Assembly (NCBI RefSeq): GCF_004339575.1 | Contig: NZ_SMFV01000004.1 | Span: forward strand, 62,001 to 126,000 | Reading direction: 5' to 3' | From: Phorcysia thermohydrogeniphila | GTDB taxonomy: Bacteria > Aquificota > Aquificia > Desulfurobacteriales > Desulfurobacteriaceae | Length of the DNA: 64,000 bases | Part shown: positions 42,843-49,890 of the stretch, piece by piece | Numbering within the stretch: the stretch's first letter is position 1 | Layout of the letters: the number at the start of each line of letters is the position of its first letter | The notes under the pieces: model-generated | Seen by the model: only the letters and a program-made list of their open reading frames with translations | Told to the model about the DNA's origin: nothing | The model's database searches: none | Made by a program: the position numbers and the translations under genes

Positions 42843-43049
42843 TTAAAGCCTTTCTACATCTACAGCTTTTAGACCCTTATCGCTCTCCATAACGTTGAAG
42901 GAAACCCTTTCTCCTTCCTCAAGGGTCCTAAAGCCTGTTCCGGAAATACCGGTGTAGTGGACAAATACGTCCTGTCCGTTGTCGGCCGTAATAAAGCCGT
43001 AACCCTTCTTTGAGTCAAACCACTTCACTGTTCCTGTGAGCTTCTCCAT
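42843..43049 (-). CDS. cspA: Cold-shock protein (CspA family)
   Basis: The 68-residue protein begins MEKLTGTVKWFDSKKGYGFI and has the RNP motifs KGYGFI and DVFVHYTGI of the cold-shock domain. It binds single-stranded nucleic acid and acts as an RNA chaperone. The ATG at 43049 is chosen because GGAGAGGT precedes it and the family starts here; the reading frame is open upstream through the leader. It is preceded by a switch-like leader and followed by a terminator and an RNA helicase gene. Confidence 0.96.
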   Translation of the reverse strand: MEKLTGTVKWFDSKKGYGFITADNGQDVFVHYTGISGTGFRTLEEGERVSFNVMESDKGLKAVDVERL

Positions 43050-43085
43050 GCGTCTTACCTCTCCAAAAGTTTCTTTAAAAATTAA

Positions 43086-43135
43086 AAAGCCCCAGAAGGC
43101 AGAAACGGCATGCCCTCTGGGGCTTTCTGCCTTCA
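43086..43135 (-). promoter_or_regulatory. cspA leader with two mutually exclusive stems (attenuator-like)
   Basis: In the transcript (minus strand) GAAGGCAGAAA (43134-43124) is perfectly complementary to TTTCTGCCTTC (43105-43095), and AAAGCCCCAGA (43126-43116) is perfectly complementary to TCTGGGGCTTT (43096-43086). The two 11-bp stems interleave (A-B-A'-B') and share bases at both overlaps, so only one can form fully. B-B' is followed by TTTTTAATTTTT, making it an intrinsic terminator; A-A' would be the antiterminator. The leader sits between a TTGACA promoter and the cspA ribosome-binding site. Confidence 0.72.
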
Positions 43136-43153
43136 ACTATCTGCTACTACCCC

Positions 43154-43181
43154 AACTTATGCCCGCCGCTCCGTTTGTCAA
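43154..43181 (-). promoter_or_regulatory. cspA promoter (TTGACA-16-TAAGTT)
   Basis: TTGACA (43181-43176) and TAAGTT (43159-43154) on the minus strand are spaced by 16 bp. The expected start near 43147 would give a leader of about 98 nt that begins just before the first arm of the switch. The same hexamers occur upstream of the large secreted-protein gene. Confidence 0.55.
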
Positions 43182-43249
43182 GGCTTTCTTCTTATCATTT
43201 CTTCGTAAGAGAGAGACCGAAGTATTCTGAACAATTTGATAAAACTTTT

Positions 43250-43460
43250 AAAGTCTTTTAAAGTAACTATTCCATTCCAGCTGGTAGTCCAGCTGGGAGA
43301 TTTCTGACTGAGCTTGATTTGGGTTGCTCCTGCCTCCTACGGTGGGACAGGAAAAATACACAAGGGGGATAACCCGTTGATTTCCTGTGTCTTCAACGAG
43401 GGACACAGAAAAGAGAACGGGACAGGCAAGTGTTCCCAGCACTTGCTTGGCTTAAGATAG
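43250..43460. other. Structured non-coding region, possible RNA gene or mobile-element remnant
   Basis: The 43182-43570 gap holds no convincing gene but many nested inverted repeats: CCAGCTGG-tagt-CCAGCTGG (near 43277-43296), CCTG...CAGG (near 43328), CCCGTT...AACGGG enclosing CTGTGTC...GACACAG (43373-43419) and GCAAGTG-ttcccag-CACTTGC (43426-43446). GC content is higher than in the AT-rich genes next to it. tmRNA, RNase P and SRP RNA signatures were looked for and not found. A minus-strand frame of 64 codons crosses it; a decayed TnpB C terminus with its guide RNA is one idea, unproven. Strand is undecided. Confidence 0.4.
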
Positions 43461-43570
43461 GGGGATGGACACCTTACCAAAATGGGCGCGGGGATTAAAA
43501 GGAAGCGTTGGAGATCAAAAGATTACTTTGCTGAAAGATTCCCTAAGGAGTGAGAACAAATTCTATTTGT

Positions 43571-44173
43571 TCAGTTTGTGATTTCGCACTTTGATATGTT
43601 CAACTCTATATCTTGAATTGCTGTAGTCTCACTATTTTGGATCGCAGAGGTATTGAACTTGATTATGAATGTTTCTCCGTATTTATGTAAAATTCCATTT
43701 TCTTCCAAAGTTTTTGTAGTTTCGTCAGAGATTTCGATCTCAGGAATATAGTTAATTTGTGAGAGTGTTGTTATATTAAACAGCTTAAAGTTATAAGTGA
43801 ATGCAATCTTGATGTCTTGTTCCTTTTCAAAACCAAAGTATTCAATATTGCATACGTAGCTACTTTCAGTTTTATTGCAGGGATGAAAGGAAGTATCACC
43901 TTGTTTTTTGTACCATACCTTCCCGGTTTCATTTTGCTGTCGGGTTTCTGGTACAGATACAGTTATTTGTTTTCTATAAATCCTTAAATTTTCAGGTAGT
44001 GTAGTAGTTGTCGTGCTATAGTTACTCTGCTCGTTATTCGCTGAGTAATTACTATCGCTATATCCATTTTCAGACGAAGTTAAAGTATCAGTAGAAATAT
44101 TGTTACCTCCCCCGCCGCCACACGATAAGATAAATATTATGAAAAAAAATAGTAAGTTTAAGTTTCTTCTCAA
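43571..44173 (-). CDS. Hypothetical lipoprotein downstream of the large secreted protein
   Basis: The 200-residue protein starts MRRNLNLLFFFIIFILSCGG, a lipoprotein signal with lipobox ILSC, then a Gly run and a Ser/Thr/Asn-rich linker (about residues 25-65) and a beta-rich domain with two cysteines. The family is not recognised. It is AT-rich and begins 1 bp after the 1664-residue protein, so the pair is one unit; a partner or periplasmic immunity role is only a guess. A small stem, GAACAAAT-tct-ATTTGTTC, overlaps its stop. Confidence 0.75.
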   Translation of the reverse strand: MRRNLNLLFFFIIFILSCGGGGGNNISTDTLTSSENGYSDSNYSANNEQSNYSTTTTTLPENLRIYRKQITVSVPETRQQNETGKVWYKKQGDTSFHPCNKTESSYVCNIEYFGFEKEQDIKIAFTYNFKLFNITTLSQINYIPEIEISDETTKTLEENGILHKYGETFIIKFNTSAIQNSETTAIQDIELNISKCEITN

Positions 44174-44174
44174 G

Positions 44175-47100
44175 CTATCCTCCTATTCTATAGGCAGGAT
44201 AGAAAGTAATCATATATATTTTATTACCCTTTTTATAAAGGGCAAACCCAGCCTTCTGGGCTTGAAAGTCAAAAACTTTTATCCCTTTATCAGTTTCTTT
44301 GAATAGTACGCTTTCAATAGGTTTATTCAGGTCTATTTCACCACCTATTCGTCCATCACCTAATCTTCCAATGATCTGTAATATTGAATCTTCAACTAAC
44401 TTAATGAACTCTTTATTATCCTTTTTAAACACGGTATGTAAGGTAGTATATTCTACCTCTTCACCAATTTTTAAGATCTTAAAAAGATTCCTGTATATAC
44501 TCTCTACCAATTTCTTTTTTGACTCTTCAAGCGATTCCTTAATCAAGTTTAAGGATTCTACGTTATGTAAGTGAGTATGAGAGATCTCTGAAGTTATCCT
44601 CAGTAAAACTGAGTACAACTTAGTGGGGTCATTTATTTTTTCTGAGATTTTTTTTACGTCCGGCGTTAAATAGATAAGTTCGTATCTACTTCTATTTACT
44701 TTAACCTCTTTAAAGTAGACCCTAAAAAAGTCAAAAGCATTATCTATGATCTCCTTCAAATCCTTGTCTGTTACATCATGAAGCTCTTTTCTTATATAAT
44801 CCGCTTCTATGCTTGTGATATTTCTCCGTTTATACCCCGCAGATTCAAGACTTTCTATAAACTTATCAAATAACCTCAAGTTAACAAAAAGTCTGAATTC
44901 CCTGATTTCTCTTATTGAAAGCTTTGCAAGTAACTTTTCTAAGCTTTTTGTGGTAATTTCTCCAACAGATCTTGAAACTTTTCTATTCTTAGCTCTCTTG
45001 TATAAGTCAAAGTAGCAGAAACTTTTAAGATGTTCAGTAAGTGTATCGGCATTTTCTTCGCTAAGAGTAAGGCATAGCTCCTTCGCATTTATAGGATTTT
45101 CTTGAGCGCCTATGTAGTACTCTTGCAGTTTCCCATAAGAGTCGTACAAAAATTTGTACTCAATAGAGTAAGTGTATACATTTATTACATCTGTCTCGTA
45201 ACCTCCTGAGGTTCTGTAGCTAATAATTACGTAAGGGTCTATGTACTTAAACGAAATTAATTTTTTCCCAGAATAGTATTCTTTTATGTATTCCGCTTCC
45301 TTACTCCAAGTAGCTTCTATACTTTCCTTAGGAAATGTCCCTGAATATTTAACTATTACCGGTAACTCACCATTCTGTACAAATAATGCTAAATAGCTAA
45401 GCTCTCTATCTTGCAATGAAAGCTTTCTTAAAAGTTCGTCAAAAGGATAGAATCCATTAAATGGGATGTATATACTCTCTATCCTGCATAGTTGTGTTCT
45501 ATTACATAGTTCGTATGCCTTAATTGCTGAGAGGAAATTAGGTAATATTTCCTCTGACGCCAATTCAGAGTTTAGCAAACTATATTTCCTGTCTATTAGT
45601 TTAAATGGATCTGAAGTGTGTATTACACTTGAAAATCCATAAATAAGCTTAACAAGTGGTTTTTTTGATAGCAAAATGAAATATTTAATTTTGGAGCAAG
45701 AGCCAGAAATGTAACAGTACTTTTCCCTTTTCAAAGGAATTTCAATAACCGATAGCGGCAAGTTTAAGTCAATTCTCTCTATGTTAAACTGACAAACGGG
45801 AACATCCGATAAGGTTATTGAATCTGCAAGCAAAATCACATCATCTCTGTTTTCAGAAATTAAAGGAGAGAGACAGTTAGCTATATCAACAAGTATTTTC
45901 TGATTTATAGGATCATAAGTGATATGGTCCGCACATAGTGTAATCAATTGTTTTTCGGATAATAAAAGTATGTAAGGATAATTGTACTCTATATTTTCTG
46001 CTCTTTTCCCGACATACGCTAAGGCAGCTTCAGCGATATACTTGGCTGCGTTTGCCATTAGCCCTATTTCACATCCAGCTTTAGCCCCGACTAAGGCTCC
46101 AACTCCAAAACCCAAACTTCCGATAGACGCTCCGATAGAAGCTCCGGCTAAACACGACGCTATGTTAGATTTATAAAAATCTTCATAGTAGCGTAATATA
46201 CAGATTTCTCCGTATTCGTTTATATAATTATTTATCTCGTGGAGATCGTGGATATCAGTGAACACAAATGGATCTGCTGCCGACACGAGTAAATCTTTGA
46301 AAGAGAAACTACTTAGACTACTTATAAAATTCTCAAGCTTTTCCTCAGGTGACAGATAGAAGCTGAATCTAAAGACCTCCAGCTCTTCTTCAGAATTTTC
46401 TACTAAAATAGAATACGTCCCGGCAGGCAGAGTTTTAGTAAGGCTGATTGTAATTTCACATCCATCCTTTCTTATTGTAAAACTCTTAGTTTCATCTTTG
46501 TAGTAATATTCAGGCTGAGCTAAGTCGTTTCCAGTTAGGATATCGTCACAATACTCGTCAGATTCCCAAATTTTGTAAATTTTTACATCTGTACTCTTAC
46601 AAAATTTATTGCCTATTCTTAGTTTCAGCAAATAGTTATTACGGACTTCGTAGGGATAAACCACAACTGGAAGAGACTCTTGTTCAAGTTTAGAAAGTAA
46701 TAGTCCATCTTCCAATGTAATTTCAAAACTTACTGCTGGTGGATAGTTTGAGTCTTTGATAGAGATTGTTCCCATAACTGTGTTGGAAGGTTTTTCAAAG
46801 GTATCATAAGCCGTAGCTGTCCATGTATATGTACCGGCTGAGTTATAGTTGCAAGTTAGTGAAACTTCTGCATAGCCTGTATTAATGTAAAAGGTTTTAT
46901 GACTATCAGGTGTTCCGTCTCCGTCACAATCAAGAATCAATTTAGAGAGATTGTTATCCTCATCGGAAACGACAAAAGTGAATGTTACAGGTTTGCCTTT
47001 ATAACCTTCGGATGGAGAAATTTTTGTTGTAAGAAAGGGAGGGTGGTTTGAATTTTCAACAGGGTAGTAACCAATTCCTGTAACTGGTATTTCAGCGGAG

Positions 47101-49169
47101 ATAATGTTCTCGGTATCATCAATAGGATAGTATTCAATTTTTATATAATCCCTATATTCCTTTTCAGTGGTCGGTTCAAATCTTACAACCAAAGTACACT
47201 TACCTGATGGATCCAGAATTTTATTTATACAGTGATTTTCGTAGATATAAAAAGCAAGATTTTCGTTTTTAGTGTTTTTTATTACGATGCCTACGTTACC
47301 ATTGTTTTCAATGGTTAGTTTCTTCTCCGAGAAGGAGTTAACTTCAGTATCTTCAAACGTAAGCTCATGTGGAATGACCTGAATAGAAGCAATACCTTTT
47401 CCCGTACCTTCAATGGGCACTCTTAGATCTTTATGGCCGTTATATTTGTCTTTGTATTCAACTACTAGGATGCTGTTGTATTGGACGGTTTCAAGCGGAG
47501 AAAAGCGAATTTTTAGTTGGCAAGACTCGCCACTTACAAGAGTTTTATTCTTACATCCATTCTCAGTGATAGAGAAAGCGTTTTCCGTATTATTTTCTAT
47601 CTTAATAGCTTTTATAGAAGCAGAAATTTCCCCAGTGTTAGTGATTTCTATAGTAAGGTCACTGAAGCTATTTATTGATACATTTCCAAAGTCATACACT
47701 TCTTTGTCCGTTTTTAGTTTCGCATTAGGGGGGTTTTTAACAGTAATATCTATGCTTTTTCTTGCACCCAATACGTTCTTGCACCAAGAGTCTAATTTCT
47801 CATAATTAAGGCCTTTAAAATTTCCTTTTATAAATAGTGTAAGTGTATAGCTTCCACTTTTATTTATCCCTAAATCATTAGGATTAAGCTCTATTTTCTT
47901 CCCTTGAAGCAACTTTTCACATTTGTCAGTTGATAATTCATACGTCTCCTCGCCATCTATAATTATGAAACAACTGTATTTAAGCTCTGCATACTCATTC
48001 TCCTGCCGTCCTTTCACTTTTGCATATAGTTTTATGGAATCTCCGAGATATATTTCTTCGTCGTCTAACTCTAACTTTTCTATTTCGAGTTCTCTATTCT
48101 CTAGAGCCGGCAAATTATGGTCGCCAGCTACAGCAAGGAGTTTCCCTTCCTGACAATTTTCATCGTATAGGTAAGTACGAATGACTCCATAATCTTTCTG
48201 GTCTTCTTTGTTATAAATAAAGGAAATGTACCCACTGGTTTCCTCTTCGTGCAAAGTTATAGTTTCTACTTTTCCTACATCATCTATTTTTGCAAAAATG
48301 CAAACCTTCCCATCTATAGCTTTATCAGTTTTTATAGTGTATCTTAAATAATACGCTCTCCAATCTATCAAGCATGTAGCTTTTTCTTTACAATTTTGAT
48401 CTAAACAGATGCTGCTTTCTATTGTAGATTGGAATGCTTTTGTTCTGATAGAGATGAATCCATTCACTGTGTCGGAAGGCTTTCCAAAGGTATCATAAGC
48501 CGTAGCCGTCCAGAGGTATGTACCATCTGAATCATAGTTACAGGTCAGAAAGACTTCTGCGTGACCTGTATTAGCACGGAAGGTCTTGCGATTATCAGCT
48601 GTTCCGTCTCCGTTGCAGTCAATGGCAACTTCTGAAAGGTTTTCGTCTTTGTCTGAAACGATAAAAGAGAAAATAACTGGTTCATTTGTATAGCCTTTAG
48701 ATGGAGCAGTTTTAATTTGAATGGAAGGTGGGTGATTAGAGTATTCAAAATAACAATTATGCAGAACTGCTTGGTTATCAAGTGTACATATAATGATTTG
48801 GCAAGAACCTGTATCGTTTTCTTTGTTAATAAAATCCTCCTTGAGTTCTATTTCTTTTTCTTCGTTTTTTGTAAGAGATATCTTTTTTTGTTTCCCAAAG
48901 TCACACTCATCCTTCCAGAATGATTCATCGCTGCATTGATAAAATATGTTAAATGTAGCGTCTCCTCCATAAGTAGGATTTGTTGTGGTGTTTTGAATTT
49001 TTATATGAATGGTATTTGGAGTTATGTATATCTCATCTTCTAATATTTTAGCTCCCCATCCGTTGCTTGTATAGGGAGTTGAGCACTCCTTATAAATAAT
49101 AGATGCTTTTGTACTGATAGGAATTGAGAGTATTACAACACTTATAATTAAGATTAGCAAATGCACCAT
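44175..49169 (-). CDS. Large secreted multidomain protein (PKD and ASH-type modules, glycine zipper)
   Basis: The 1664-residue product begins MVHLLILIISVVILSIPIST, a signal peptide. Modules seen, by approximate residue: a PKD-like domain (145-245; DCNGDGTADNRKTF, TWTATAYDTF), ASH/choice-of-anchor-D-like domains (485-590 and 598-700; DFGNVSINSFSDLTIEITNT), a second PKD-like domain (706-808), a Gly-zipper hydrophobic stretch (1005-1055; ASIGASIGSLGFGVGALVGA) and a long unrecognised C-terminal half ending in FALYKKGNKIYMITFYPAYR. It is AT-rich and foreign-looking. An upstream TTG extension to 49286 would disrupt the signal peptide and is rejected. A polymorphic toxin or adhesin is possible; function unknown. 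Confidence 0.8.
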   Translation of the reverse strand: MVHLLILIISVVILSIPISTKASIIYKECSTPYTSNGWGAKILEDEIYITPNTIHIKIQNTTTNPTYGGDATFNIFYQCSDESFWKDECDFGKQKKISLTKNEEKEIELKEDFINKENDTGSCQIIICTLDNQAVLHNCYFEYSNHPPSIQIKTAPSKGYTNEPVIFSFIVSDKDENLSEVAIDCNGDGTADNRKTFRANTGHAEVFLTCNYDSDGTYLWTATAYDTFGKPSDTVNGFISIRTKAFQSTIESSICLDQNCKEKATCLIDWRAYYLRYTIKTDKAIDGKVCIFAKIDDVGKVETITLHEEETSGYISFIYNKEDQKDYGVIRTYLYDENCQEGKLLAVAGDHNLPALENRELEIEKLELDDEEIYLGDSIKLYAKVKGRQENEYAELKYSCFIIIDGEETYELSTDKCEKLLQGKKIELNPNDLGINKSGSYTLTLFIKGNFKGLNYEKLDSWCKNVLGARKSIDITVKNPPNAKLKTDKEVYDFGNVSINSFSDLTIEITNTGEISASIKAIKIENNTENAFSITENGCKNKTLVSGESCQLKIRFSPLETVQYNSILVVEYKDKYNGHKDLRVPIEGTGKGIASIQVIPHELTFEDTEVNSFSEKKLTIENNGNVGIVIKNTKNENLAFYIYENHCINKILDPSGKCTLVVRFEPTTEKEYRDYIKIEYYPIDDTENIISAEIPVTGIGYYPVENSNHPPFLTTKISPSEGYKGKPVTFTFVVSDEDNNLSKLILDCDGDGTPDSHKTFYINTGYAEVSLTCNYNSAGTYTWTATAYDTFEKPSNTVMGTISIKDSNYPPAVSFEITLEDGLLLSKLEQESLPVVVYPYEVRNNYLLKLRIGNKFCKSTDVKIYKIWESDEYCDDILTGNDLAQPEYYYKDETKSFTIRKDGCEITISLTKTLPAGTYSILVENSEEELEVFRFSFYLSPEEKLENFISSLSSFSFKDLLVSAADPFVFTDIHDLHEINNYINEYGEICILRYYEDFYKSNIASCLAGASIGASIGSLGFGVGALVGAKAGCEIGLMANAAKYIAEAALAYVGKRAENIEYNYPYILLLSEKQLITLCADHITYDPINQKILVDIANCLSPLISENRDDVILLADSITLSDVPVCQFNIERIDLNLPLSVIEIPLKREKYCYISGSCSKIKYFILLSKKPLVKLIYGFSSVIHTSDPFKLIDRKYSLLNSELASEEILPNFLSAIKAYELCNRTQLCRIESIYIPFNGFYPFDELLRKLSLQDRELSYLALFVQNGELPVIVKYSGTFPKESIEATWSKEAEYIKEYYSGKKLISFKYIDPYVIISYRTSGGYETDVINVYTYSIEYKFLYDSYGKLQEYYIGAQENPINAKELCLTLSEENADTLTEHLKSFCYFDLYKRAKNRKVSRSVGEITTKSLEKLLAKLSIREIREFRLFVNLRLFDKFIESLESAGYKRRNITSIEADYIRKELHDVTDKDLKEIIDNAFDFFRVYFKEVKVNRSRYELIYLTPDVKKISEKINDPTKLYSVLLRITSEISHTHLHNVESLNLIKESLEESKKKLVESIYRNLFKILKIGEEVEYTTLHTVFKKDNKEFIKLVEDSILQIIGRLGDGRIGGEIDLNKPIESVLFKETDKGIKVFDFQAQKAGFALYKKGNKIYMITFYPAYRIGG
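46761..47035 (-). repeat. Second copy of the PKD-module coding repeat
   Basis: This stretch is visibly similar at the DNA level to 48462-48720 (shared runs such as GGTATCATAAGCCGTAGC and TGTTCCGTCTCCGT). Both encode a PKD-like module with the same DxDGDGTxD and TAYDTFxKPS motifs. An internal duplication inside the large gene is the simplest explanation. Confidence 0.7.
48462..48720 (-). repeat. First copy of the PKD-module coding repeat
   Basis: This is the N-terminal PKD-like module of the large secreted protein, similar in DNA and protein to the copy at 46761-47035. Similarity at the nucleotide level suggests a fairly recent duplication or gene conversion between the modules. Confidence 0.7.
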
Positions 49170-49257
49170 GATACTACCCTTGGTGCTTACCGTAATGCTT
49201 GGAAACAGATTCTTTCTTCTGCTAAAGGACTCCTCCCCGACAATGTTCCTCAAAATT

Positions 49258-49286
49258 AACTTATTCCTAATAAATCCCTCTGTCAA
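49258..49286 (-). promoter_or_regulatory. Probable promoter of the large secreted-protein gene (TTGACA-17-TAAGTT)
   Basis: TTGACA (49286-49281) and TAAGTT (49263-49258) on the minus strand have a 17-bp spacer and lie about 89 bp upstream of the ATG at 49169. The -35 element overlaps the stop codon of the dead toxin gene. The hexamers equal those proposed for cspA. Confidence 0.5.
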
Positions 49287-49546
49287 GCTCTTTCCCTTAT
49301 CATCTCCCCGTAATCGTCGTGATTACCTATCCAAACTCAGATGAAGGTATCACCGTCTTTCACCGCAAGAACTCTGTAAGAATCATCTATCCTCATCGAC
49401 TAAAACTTTCCTACTTTTTTAAAATGTAAAGACGGGTGCCGTGGCTCTTGCTTTAGTAAAGCAAACTGTTTTCTGGCTTTTTCTTTTACATGTTCAGGAA
49501 GTTTTTCAAAACACTTCCAAAACCTTGCGGTGGCCACATGCTTCAT
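49283..49546 (-). pseudogene. RelE/ParE-type toxin gene with two in-frame stops at expected Trp codons
   Basis: From an ATG at 49546 (2 nt after the antitoxin stop) one frame reads MKHVATARFWKCFEKLPEHV, then LLKQEPRHPSLHFKKVGKF, a TAG, SMRIDDSYRVLAVKDGDTFI, a TGA, VWIGNHDDYGEMIRERA and a final TGA at 49283. Without the two internal stops this is a complete 87-residue RelE/ParE-like toxin; both stops stand where the family usually has Trp (KFWS and FIWVWIG), each explained by one G-to-A change from TGG. The toxin is therefore inactive unless the stops are read through. Confidence 0.85.
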
Positions 49547-49548
49547 AA

Positions 49549-49752
49549 TCAGAATATGTCCCTCAAACTTCCGTCCTTCTTTTCTCTTAGAGCTTCTTCA
49601 ATCAGAAAGTCAAGGACTCCTTCCTGAGAGTCCTTTTCTATTTCCCTATCCCACCTCTTCCAGTAGAGCTCCGTAATCCAGTTTTTTAGTTCTGCAAATT
49701 CTTCGGGTGGGAGCTCTTCAACGGCCTTTTTGATTTCTTCCAAAGTCCTCAT
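49549..49752 (-). CDS. Antitoxin of a RelE/ParE-type pair
   Basis: The 67-residue protein begins MRTLEEIKKAVEELPPEEFA and ends with FLIEEALREKKDGSLRDIF, a composition and layout seen in antitoxins encoded upstream of RelE/ParE-type toxins in Aquificota and other thermophiles. The ATG at 49752 is used; the longer frame upstream runs through the tRNA and is not coding. Its toxin gene lies 2 nt downstream and is broken, so this gene is an orphan that may still be expressed. Confidence 0.75.
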   Translation of the reverse strand: MRTLEEIKKAVEELPPEEFAELKNWITELYWKRWDREIEKDSQEGVLDFLIEEALREKKDGSLRDIF

Positions 49753-49775
49753 ACAAGGCCTCACAAAAAAATAAA

Positions 49776-49852
49776 TGGTCGGGGCGACCCGATTTGAACG
49801 GGCGACCTCTGGCCCCCCATGCCAGCGCGCTACCAGGCTACGCCACGCCCCG
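49776..49852 (-). tRNA. tRNA-Pro (anticodon GGG)
   Basis: The 77-nt minus-strand sequence folds as a cloverleaf: acceptor CGGGGCG/CGCCCCG, D arm GCGTAGCCTGGTAGCGC, anticodon stem CTGGC/GCCAG with loop ATGGGGG (anticodon GGG), T arm GCCCG-TTCAAAT-CGGGT, discriminator A and an encoded CCA. It lies 38 bp after pycB and 23 bp before the antitoxin gene. The accessory region begins right at its 3' end, a common position for integrated islands. Confidence 0.95.
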
Positions 49853-49890
49853 ACGCATACCAAATATAGGAGTAAAAAAATAATTTTCAA

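Noticed and set aside
43248-43442. 64-codon minus-strand frame across the structured region, considered as a TnpB C terminus
   Set aside because: No zinc-finger or RuvC motif is visible and the DNA is dominated by inverted repeats; kept only as an idea.
43250-43460. tmRNA, RNase P RNA or SRP RNA
   Set aside because: None of the conserved core sequences of these RNAs was found on either strand.
49170-49286. TTG-initiated 39-residue extension of the large secreted protein
   Set aside because: It would place a charged stretch before a good signal peptide and overlaps a likely promoter; the ATG at 49169 fits better.
49753-49890. Coding extension upstream of the antitoxin
   Set aside because: The open frame reads through the tRNA-Pro gene; the antitoxin starts at 49752 by family length.
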